The translations under genes were made by a program, and so were the position numbers. 53,816 nt of DNA, taken from NCBI GenBank assembly GCA_021324095.1, contig JAJPJT010000100.1, positions 1 to 53,816 of the forward strand, given 5' to 3'. The notes under the pieces were generated by a model. The model did no database searches. It was not told the DNA's origin and saw only the letters and a program-made list of their open reading frames with translations. Below are positions 26,101 to 32,674 of this stretch, piece by piece; the stretch's first letter is position 1; each line of letters starts with the position of its first letter. This DNA is from Gammaproteobacteria bacterium. GTDB lineage: Bacteria > Pseudomonadota > Gammaproteobacteria > Xanthomonadales > Rhodanobacteraceae.

Positions 26101-28878
26101 TACGTAGGCCACTACGCGCCAAATGGCGTGGCAATCGGGTACAAGGCATCAGCAGCGCGCTCCGACGATACCGCTTTGGGCGGTCATGCAAGCGCCTCGG
26201 GCTACGCCAGTACCGCGGTGGGCGGCAACGCGGCGGCAGCCGGCGATTCGGCCGTTGCGGTGGGTCAGGCGACGGTAGCGAGTGGTGCTTATGCCACGGC
26301 GTTGGGTCCCTTGGCTGTGGCGCAGGGGTACTCGTCAGTGGCGTTGGGCGATACGGCCAACGCGATCGGTGACGAGAGCATTGCGATTGGCAAGAATTCC
26401 TATGCGGGTAGTTCCAGCGGCATTGCGATGGGCAACGGCGCGAACGTGGCGGCGACGGACCGGATTGGCAATCCGTACTCGGGTTACGTATCGCTGCCGA
26501 CGCAAGGAATCGCGATTGGTGCGGGCGCGAGCGTGACGGGATTGAAGGGAATCGCGTTGGGCGTGGGCGCGACGGCGAGCAGTCTGTATACGACGGCGCT
26601 GGGCACGACGGCGGTGGCGAGCGACGTGCTCGCCTCGGCGCTGGGCTCGAATGCCACTGCAAGCGGCTATCAGAGCACCGCTCTGGGTTCGTTCGCGACA
26701 GCCACAGGTTACGACAGTACGGCGGTGGGCACTCTTGCATTTGCAAGCGGGGACGACGGCACGGCCGTGGGTGCATCCGCGAGAGCCAGCGGCTATAACA
26801 GCACCGCTCTTGGCAAGAATGCGGCGGCAGGCGCGCCAGCCTCGACGGCGATCGGTACGAATGCCTACGCGAGCAATGCGGCCGCGACGGCAGTGGGGTA
26901 TGGGGCCAGGGCGTCCGGGTACATTTCGACGGCGCTCGGGACGGATGCGTATGCGTCGGGCAAGCTGTCGATTGCCGCAGGGTTCCGGGCATCGTCGTCG
27001 GGGTATTCGAGCACGGCGATCGGAACGTATGCGAGTGCATCGGGTCAGCAGGCGACAGCGATTGGAATCAATGCGCAGGCGCCGGGTTATTCGTCGAATG
27101 CGATAGGCACTGGCGCCGTGGCGTCAGGGGCATCGGCGATTGCGATGGGCAATGCGAGCCTGGCGAGTGGCGACTACGGCACGGCGGTAGGTCCGTTCGC
27201 GGTGGCGCAGGGCGCGAGTGCAACGGCATTGGGCGACACGGCCAATGCCTTGGGAGCCAACTCGACGGCGCTGGGCAGCAATGCCTATGCGAGCGGGTTG
27301 CAGTCCTCAGCTGTCGGCAACGGTGCGACGGCGAAGGGCGATTACAGCATTGCGATCGGCAGCGGCGCGGTGGCCGATGCGGCTTCCGCGGTTGCAATCG
27401 GCAACGGCGCTGCGACGGCGGGGTTCGCGAACAGCGTCGCGCTGGGCGCGGGATCGATCGTGGATCGTCCAAACAGCGTGTCCGTGGGTGCGCCGGGCGC
27501 GGAACGCCAGATCACCAACGTGGCAGCCGGCACGCAGAACACCGACGCGGTGAACGTCGCGCAGTTGGATGCGGCCACTGCAGCCGGCACGACCACAGCG
27601 GCCTATTTTGCCACCAGCGGGAAGAACGACGGCAGCGACGATGCGGTGGCGCTGGGTACGGGTGCCGTGGCGGCCGGTCCGAATGCGGCGGCGTCGGGCG
27701 ACACCAGTGTCGCGTTCGGCTCGGGTGCCCAATCGAGTGGGCTCAATGCATCCGCGGTCGGCAGTGGCGCCGTCGCGAGCGGCATCAATGCCACCGCCAC
27801 TGGCGCGGGCGCCTTGGCGACGAACAACAATGCTTCGGCATTCGGCGCGGGCGCGATGGCGAACGGATCGACCGCGTCCGCGGTGGGCGCGGGTGCGATT
27901 GCGACCGGCAGCAGCTCGTCGGCATTCGGCGCAGGTGCGCAGGCGATTGGCACCAACAGCGTCGCGATCGGCGCGGGTTCGATGGCGAGCATCGCGAACG
28001 TGGTGTCGGTCGGATCGGTCGGCAATTACCGCGAGATCATCAACGTCGCGGATCCGACTACGGCGCACTCGGCGGTGACGCTCGGATATCTGCAGAACAA
28101 CTACTCGACCACCGGCACCACCGACAACGCGATCGCGAGCCTCGCGAACGAAATCGACGCGTTGGACAAGCAGATGGCGAAGTTGAACGGCTCGTCCGGT
28201 TCGGCGAGCAGCAATGCCACGTCCACCACCGTCACCACGCCAGCAGCGCAGCCGGCTGGCGGCGTCGCGAATGCGCCAGCCGCGGTGGCAGCGGCGCCGA
28301 TGCGCGTGAATGGCAAAAACACAGTCATGAGCACGGTCGCGTCCACCTCTGGCACCGGCACGGCCGCGGCCAGTGGCAGTCCGGGTCCGACCAGTCACGT
28401 CGTCACCAGAGCGGTGGTCACCGGCAATACACAGCAGGCGGCCGCACAGCCCACCACGGTGGTCGACTCCCAGACCGAGGAGGCGTTGCAGTCGGCGAAT
28501 ACCTACGCACAAAGTCAAGTCACCGCGCAGGCGGTGAACGCGGCCAACGCATACACCGATCAGGCGCTTACGGGTTATGTGACCACCGATCAGTTCAACC
28601 AGTTCCAGCAGCAGGTGAATGTGCAATTCCAGCAACAGAACCAACGCATCGACACGTTGGGCGCCATGTCGGCGGCCGCCACCCAGATGGCCATCAACAC
28701 CGCGGGTCTGTCGGGCGACAACCGGGTGGGCGTGGGCCTTGGAACTTACGGCGGACGGCAGGCGGCGTCGGTCGGTTATCAACACATGTTCTCGAACCAG
28801 AAAGCCAGCATTTCCGCGGGCGTGTCTTCCGGCAACGGGGAAACGTCGGGAGGTATCGGCTTCGGCTTCAGTTGGTAG
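23116..28878 (+). CDS. YadA-like trimeric autotransporter adhesin with ESPR signal
   Basis: A 1920-residue type Vc secreted adhesin. Residues 1-25 (MNKKIYSLVWNKSLRQVVVA) are an extended signal peptide region (ESPR), followed by a hydrophobic core and cleavage near AHGQT (about 70-75). Residues 80-1450 are dozens of 14-16-residue YadA head repeats (pattern AxGxxAxASGxxSTAxG). A neck (ERQITNVAAGTQNTDAVNVA) lies near 1460. A short second head, a second neck (REIINVADPTTAHSAVTLGY, near 1635) and an Ala/Thr-rich coiled-coil stalk follow. The C-terminal 4-strand anchor (from about 1815) ends GGIGFGFSW. It should form a surface trimer mediating attachment to surfaces or cells. ATG 23116 has GAGG 6 bp upstream. 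Confidence 0.95.
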   Translation: MNKKIYSLVWNKSLRQVVVASELATVKGGGGTAGEAKGSRTGVRRTALALAAALAFGMAPWVIAAPAHGQTNCSGATATAKNSLACGKGALANADGATAVGVDAVASGAYASAFGENSAAQGAFSVALGTDAVASGNSSMALGDQANSASDDGIAIGKGAHVAATGQVGSNYSGGYKTVPTEGIAIGAGANVTGVNGTALGVNANAVANNATAVGSNAYARGASSIALGDSAAAIGKNDIAIGSGATTGSSVGNDIAIGAGSYAGSVYGGNIAIGQGARAAGSGKYTTAIGHDASANDKYATAVGNRAVASNNLSMAIGARSTAAGSVSTALGEYSTAGDGGATAVGAFSFATAAESTALGFSAFATGRSATALGENAHAAAYSTAVGANSYAIGYGSNALGTFAFAAGRDSNALGANSVAIGNDSLAVGYRSYSSGSRSNAMGYFAAATGYASNAIGSNAVASGDSSIAMGNTSLASGDYATALGPFAVAQGYSSVALGDTANALSDNSIAIGKNSYVASTGTGGYSAHYAAVPTQGIAIGANASVTGVEGTALGAEATASSLYTTALGTHSLASGQYSTAVGVNAQATGRSDNALGFGAQATGVLANAFGTNAYASGSRSTAIGQQATATQNMSTAVGASAFADEGFSTAIGAFSFALGPDSTTLGAHSMAWGHYSTAIGYSSSASNVGSTAVGFAASAYGYLSTALGPGAVARGAHSIAAGVGAYTGYYAQNETAIGYLANARGYASTALGSHATASGDSSVALGNTSLASGDYGTAVGPFAVAQGYSSVALGDTANAIGDESIAIGKNAYAGSVNSIAIGKGAYVAPMGAKRNKYGAWYSAPTQGIAVGENARVSGVYGVAVGRYASANSPNSIAIGTHAYASGKYGTAIGRYAYATGKYATAIGEGARATGLYTTALGSNSRADADFSTAVGDNSYAHRRYATAVGTGAYAGYSAASLGISAQARGKGSTALGGDSAVWSNGGVAVGGYAYVGHYAPNGVAIGYKASAARSDDTALGGHASASGYASTAVGGNAAAAGDSAVAVGQATVASGAYATALGPLAVAQGYSSVALGDTANAIGDESIAIGKNSYAGSSSGIAMGNGANVAATDRIGNPYSGYVSLPTQGIAIGAGASVTGLKGIALGVGATASSLYTTALGTTAVASDVLASALGSNATASGYQSTALGSFATATGYDSTAVGTLAFASGDDGTAVGASARASGYNSTALGKNAAAGAPASTAIGTNAYASNAAATAVGYGARASGYISTALGTDAYASGKLSIAAGFRASSSGYSSTAIGTYASASGQQATAIGINAQAPGYSSNAIGTGAVASGASAIAMGNASLASGDYGTAVGPFAVAQGASATALGDTANALGANSTALGSNAYASGLQSSAVGNGATAKGDYSIAIGSGAVADAASAVAIGNGAATAGFANSVALGAGSIVDRPNSVSVGAPGAERQITNVAAGTQNTDAVNVAQLDAATAAGTTTAAYFATSGKNDGSDDAVALGTGAVAAGPNAAASGDTSVAFGSGAQSSGLNASAVGSGAVASGINATATGAGALATNNNASAFGAGAMANGSTASAVGAGAIATGSSSSAFGAGAQAIGTNSVAIGAGSMASIANVVSVGSVGNYREIINVADPTTAHSAVTLGYLQNNYSTTGTTDNAIASLANEIDALDKQMAKLNGSSGSASSNATSTTVTTPAAQPAGGVANAPAAVAAAPMRVNGKNTVMSTVASTSGTGTAAASGSPGPTSHVVTRAVVTGNTQQAAAQPTTVVDSQTEEALQSANTYAQSQVTAQAVNAANAYTDQALTGYVTTDQFNQFQQQVNVQFQQQNQRIDTLGAMSAAATQMAINTAGLSGDNRVGVGLGTYGGRQAASVGYQHMFSNQKASISAGVSSGNGETSGGIGFGFSW
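24529..27261 (+). repeat. ~850-890 bp super-repeats inside adhesin head
   Basis: A ~110-bp block encoding ASLASGDYxTAxGPFAVAQG followed by YSSVALGDTANA recurs at about 24529, 25417, 26261 and 27148 (spacings about 888, 844 and 887). After three of the four copies comes a longer loop element ending PTQGIAIGxxAxVTG. The head therefore consists of roughly four diverged units of about 290 residues. Confidence 0.85.
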
Positions 28879-28979
28879 CGGTGTGGTTTGGCAACACGGG
28901 AGCCGAGTCGCAACTCGGCCGCGGCAACGATTTGCATCGATTCGGATGTATTTCACAACCAGACTCAAGAGGGCGGTAT

Positions 28980-30635
28980 ATGTCAAAACGAAATCGAGGG
29001 TTGCACAAACGGCTTCTGGTGCTGGCAGTTGCCGGGGCCATTGGCGCGGCTGGCTTGGCGACGGCGGCGGTTCCGTCGGGAGGCAGGTTCGCAACATTGA
29101 CCCAGCCCACCCATCTGAATCGCGGCGACGTGGTGCAGAACGCGCTGCCGCTGACGCGACAGGTGAGCGTCACGGTGGTGCTGAAGCTGCGCAACGAAGC
29201 GCAACTACGGACGTTCAATTCACAACCGCATGCAGCGATGAGCCATGCGCAATTGGCAGCCGACTACCTTCCAACGCCGGCCGCCGCGCAGGCCGTTGCG
29301 GATTATCTGAAGCAAGCCGGCTTCAGCAACGTCAGGATCTCGTCAAACCGGATGCTGGTGAACGCCACCGGCAGCGCGGCCACCGTGCAGTCGGCATTCC
29401 GCACTTCGCTGGTGACCGTACACACCCATGACGGGCGCAACGCTTTCGCCAACAGCAGCACCATTCAGATTCCCGTGGCGCTGCAGGGCAGTGTGCAGGC
29501 CGTGCTCGGCCTGCAGACCGTGCACAAGGCGCACGTGCTGGCGCGCGCAGTGCCGAACGATACGGTCGGTGTGGAGGGACACAACCCGCTCGACTTCGCG
29601 TCGATCTATGACGCGTCGGGCCTCAAGCCGGCGAGCAACATCAACGTGGGCATCATCGGTTGGGGCAGCATGGCGCCGACGCTGGCGGACCTGAATACCT
29701 TCACCGCAACGAACGGGCTGAAGAAGGTCAACGCGAAGGTGGTCTGCATCGATTACGGCGGCTATGACAGCGGCGTCATCAACACGACTGATCCCACCTG
29801 CAAGAACTTCGACCAAGGCACGACCGAGTGGGACATCGACAGCCAGGACATCATCGCGATGTCGGGTGGCGTCAAGAGTCTCACGTTCTATGCCGCCTAC
29901 GGCGGCTACAACAACTCGATTACCAATGCGATCAGTCAAACCGTCACGCCGACCGCTGGTGAGCCTCTGGCGCAGGTGGTCAACATGTCGTTCGGCGAAT
30001 GCGAACGCAACCAAGATTCGGGCCAAGGCGGCGATGGTTCGGCGCAGGCGGACGACGCGCTGTTCCAGTTGGGGGCGGCGCACGGGCAGACCTTCTCGGC
30101 TGCCACGGGCGACTACGGGTCAGATGAATGTGGGGACGGCCAAATGGATTCGGCCAGCTATCCGGCGAGTTCGCCTTGGGTGGTCGCGGTGAGCGGCACC
30201 ACACTCCGCGCATCGAGCACTACCTGGGCACGCGAGAACGTGTGGCTGGACGCCGGCGGCAGCCCGAGTTCGTTCGAGAAGGCGCAATCGTGGCAATCCG
30301 GATTGACGTACGGCCAGTACGCAGGTGCACGCGGTCCGGACGTCGCCTTCGAGGCCAATCCAAGTTCGGGCGCGATCGTGGTCGTCAATGGCGCATTGGA
30401 ACAGTGGGGCGGCACCAGCCTGGCCTCGCCGATTTTCGTCGGCGCGTGGGCGCGGATCCTGCAGGGCAATCCGAAACTGGGCTTTGCAGCGCCGCATTTA
30501 TACGCGTTGCCGACGAGCGCCCTCCACGACATCCGCGCAGGCAACAACGGACAGTACATTGCCAAACCTGGTTGGGATTGGGCGACCGGACTCGGCAGCT
30601 TCGACGTGGGCGAAGCCGTGGCGGCACTGAAGTAG
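28980..30635 (+). CDS. Secreted S53 family peptidase (kumamolisin-like)
   Basis: A 551-residue sedolisin-family serine-carboxyl peptidase. ATG 28980 gives a signal peptide (MSKRNRGLHKRLLVLAVAGA... to about residue 30). The pro-kumamolisin activation domain (about 50-180) has QVSVTVVLKLRN and FRTSLVTVHTHDG. The catalytic domain has Glu283 and Asp287 (TTEWDID), the oxyanion-hole Asp in ATGDYGSDE, and Ser480 in GGTSLASP, variant of the family SGTSxxxP. The C-terminal calcium site is DIRAGNNGQY...WDWATGLGSFD. Family members work at acidic pH outside the cell. It lies 101 bp after the adhesin and is followed by a strong terminator. Confidence 0.93.
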   Translation: MSKRNRGLHKRLLVLAVAGAIGAAGLATAAVPSGGRFATLTQPTHLNRGDVVQNALPLTRQVSVTVVLKLRNEAQLRTFNSQPHAAMSHAQLAADYLPTPAAAQAVADYLKQAGFSNVRISSNRMLVNATGSAATVQSAFRTSLVTVHTHDGRNAFANSSTIQIPVALQGSVQAVLGLQTVHKAHVLARAVPNDTVGVEGHNPLDFASIYDASGLKPASNINVGIIGWGSMAPTLADLNTFTATNGLKKVNAKVVCIDYGGYDSGVINTTDPTCKNFDQGTTEWDIDSQDIIAMSGGVKSLTFYAAYGGYNNSITNAISQTVTPTAGEPLAQVVNMSFGECERNQDSGQGGDGSAQADDALFQLGAAHGQTFSAATGDYGSDECGDGQMDSASYPASSPWVVAVSGTTLRASSTTWARENVWLDAGGSPSSFEKAQSWQSGLTYGQYAGARGPDVAFEANPSSGAIVVVNGALEQWGGTSLASPIFVGAWARILQGNPKLGFAAPHLYALPTSALHDIRAGNNGQYIAKPGWDWATGLGSFDVGEAVAALK

Positions 30636-30662
30636 TAGCAACTTGGGTCCTGCATCAGACAG

Positions 30663-30695
30663 CCGCGCCGGACAGGGTCCGGCGCGGTTTTTTTT
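30663..30695 (+). terminator. Strong intrinsic terminator of S53 peptidase
   Basis: Perfect 11-bp GC-rich arms CCGCGCCGGAC (30663-30673) and GTCCGGCGCGG (30677-30687), loop AGG, are followed by eight Ts (30688-30695). Confidence 0.95.
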
Positions 30696-30983
30696 GTGCC
30701 AACGCAGACGCGCCGCGACACTGTCTTGGCCGAGAGGGACCGGGTCGTGCCGCGGGCTGGGTGATGCGTGGTCATCGCGCACTACGACCAAGGCCTCGGA
30801 GGAATGTGAAGGTGATCGGCGGCCGGTCAGCTTGGAGCACATGCTGCGCCCGGCCCCAAGCACCCAACGACCAGATTTCTACTTGGCAAAAACGGTTATT
30901 CGCCGCGTTCGCACGGACCCCGGAAGAACCGGAAGCTTCGTCCAGGCCATGTCCGGAACACGCTATTGAAATCGTCTACATTG
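30696..30983. other. Upstream region of sigma factor gene
   Basis: This region separates the S53 terminator from the ECF sigma gene. No convincing gene is present; an open frame on the plus strand has no recognisable product. It must contain the promoter of the sigma-FecR operon, which I could not place. Confidence 0.4.
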
Positions 30984-31499
30984 ATGGACAGATTCGATGG
31001 GCTTCGGGGTAAGTGCATGGGAGATGTTCTGCAAGCCATCCGGAAAGTACGCGCGGCCGTGCGGCGACAAGGTGTGGCGCTGCAAGATGTCGACGATATC
31101 GTCCAGGAGGCTTTTGCACGCATGGAGGCCTACACTCGAAAGCAGGAACTGCGCTCATCGGAAGCCTTCCTGGTTACCACTGCAGTGAACTTCGGCCGTG
31201 ATCAGGCCCGCCGCAGCGCGCGCATGCACATGGTTTCGGGCGAGCTTGATCTGGAAACGATAGCTGATGTAGCACCTTCGCCGGAGGAGCAATTGGCAAT
31301 CCAGGAGCGGCTGCGCCGGGCGAATTCGGGTTTGGCTCGGCTTAATCCGATGACGCGACGGTGTTTGTTGGCGCAGCGGGTAGATGGGCTCACGTTCTCT
31401 CAAATCGCTGCACGCGAAGGGCTCTCGGTCGCCGCGGTTGAGAAACGGGTCGCGCGTGGGCTGACGTTTCTGACCCAATGGATGGGCAACGAACAATGA
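30984..31499 (+). CDS. ECF sigma factor (FecI-like)
   Basis: A ~171-residue extracytoplasmic-function sigma-70 factor. Region 2 includes DVDDIVQEAFARMEAYTRKQ and region 4 SQIAAREGLSVAAVEKRVAR, a FecI-type HTH. It would direct RNA polymerase to the receptor promoter when released by FecR. The start is uncertain: ATG 30984, ATG 31017 (preceded by a GGGGTAAG-like site), or TTG 30966. Its stop overlaps the fecR-like gene start (ATGA), the classic coupling of sigma and anti-sigma. Confidence 0.88.
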   Translation: MDRFDGLRGKCMGDVLQAIRKVRAAVRRQGVALQDVDDIVQEAFARMEAYTRKQELRSSEAFLVTTAVNFGRDQARRSARMHMVSGELDLETIADVAPSPEEQLAIQERLRRANSGLARLNPMTRRCLLAQRVDGLTFSQIAAREGLSVAAVEKRVARGLTFLTQWMGNEQ

Positions 31500-32458
31500 G
31501 CGAACGTCTGGATATGGCCGACGACATTACGGTTGCGGAAGCGGCGGCTTGGCTGGCACGATTGCAAGGACCGATGCGCTCTCCCACGGTGGAGGATGCT
31601 TTCAAGGCCTGGCTGGCGGAGAGTGACGCGAACGCTCGTGCGTATGCTCGTGTCGCCGACACATGGGAGATTATTCCCGCGGCAGCACGCTCGAACGCCG
31701 CTCGGTCCAACTCGCCCGTATCGTCGCGGCACCCGCGAAGGTACGTGCTGACTGCAGCCGCCAGCATTGCGATCATGCTGGTATTTGCAGGTTTTGCGTG
31801 GTTTCAGCTACGCAGCCCGGTCTACCAGACCTCATTTGGAGAGATTAAATCTGTCACGTTGAGCGATGGTACGCGCGTCACCCTCAATGCTGATACCCGG
31901 CTGCGCGTGCTCTACCGAAAGAATGAGCGCAGCGTTCGGCTGGAGCGTGGTGAAGCAGTTTTCGACGACGTCGAGAACCCGCAACGACCGTTTGTAGTGC
32001 AGGCCGGCGGCTATCAGGTGCGCGCGCTGGGTACGGTTTTCGATGTATATCGCGCGCCAAAGCATCTTGATGTGACTCTCATCAAAGGGCGGGTCGACGT
32101 CAGCAGGAATGCTCCTGCCGGCGGCAAAGCTGTGTCCGTGCCGACAATGCTCTCGCCGGGCGAGCGTCTCGTGATACGCGCCGATGGCCACACCGCGCTT
32201 GACCACCCATCGCTGGAGACGATCAGTGCGTGGCAGCGGGGACAGGTTGTGTTCAATGACGTTCCTTTGGCTCAGGCGATCAGCCAGATAAATCGCTACG
32301 GCGGTACGCCAATACGTGTTGCGGACCCTGCCTTGGAACAAGTGCGCGTATCAGGCGTCTTCCCGATTCGTGATCCGGAGAAGTTCGCCCACGCCATTTC
32401 CAGCTTGCGACACCTCCGAGTCGTGCGATCCCGCAACAGCATCGTGATCGTGCGCTAA
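31496..32458 (+). CDS. FecR-type anti-sigma / signal transducer
   Basis: A 320-residue inner-membrane protein. The cytoplasmic N-terminal domain (DUF4880-type, about 10-60: VAEAAAWLARLQGP... AFKAWLAESDANARAYARV) binds the sigma factor. One TM helix is at about 84-104. The periplasmic FecR domain (about 112-210: TSFGEIKSVTLSDGTRVTLN) and a C-terminal STN-like segment (FNDVPLAQAISQINRYGG) contact the TonB receptor's N-terminal signalling domain. The ATG at 31496 overlaps the sigma stop. A 216-bp gap separates it from the receptor gene and probably holds the sigma-dependent promoter. Confidence 0.92.
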   Translation: MSERLDMADDITVAEAAAWLARLQGPMRSPTVEDAFKAWLAESDANARAYARVADTWEIIPAAARSNAARSNSPVSSRHPRRYVLTAAASIAIMLVFAGFAWFQLRSPVYQTSFGEIKSVTLSDGTRVTLNADTRLRVLYRKNERSVRLERGEAVFDDVENPQRPFVVQAGGYQVRALGTVFDVYRAPKHLDVTLIKGRVDVSRNAPAGGKAVSVPTMLSPGERLVIRADGHTALDHPSLETISAWQRGQVVFNDVPLAQAISQINRYGGTPIRVADPALEQVRVSGVFPIRDPEKFAHAISSLRHLRVVRSRNSIVIVR

Positions 32459-32674
32459 GGCCCTTGTGGTCTACCCGATCGCGGGAAGCGCTACCAACTC
32501 GACGAGACGACTGTTCCAGCATCCTTGGAAAGAAATCGGTCACTTGGCCTGACGTGACTGCAGAATCGACGATTTAAAAAATCTGCATCAGAAAAAGTCC
32601 GGATCGCACTGGTCAGACGTCTACATGTGTGAAGTCTTTCGCCGACGGGTTTCGGGCACAAGGGGGAGAACCAC

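Noticed and set aside
30643..30969. 108-residue open frame upstream of the sigma factor
   Set aside because: It begins before and runs through the S53 intrinsic terminator and has no coding features.
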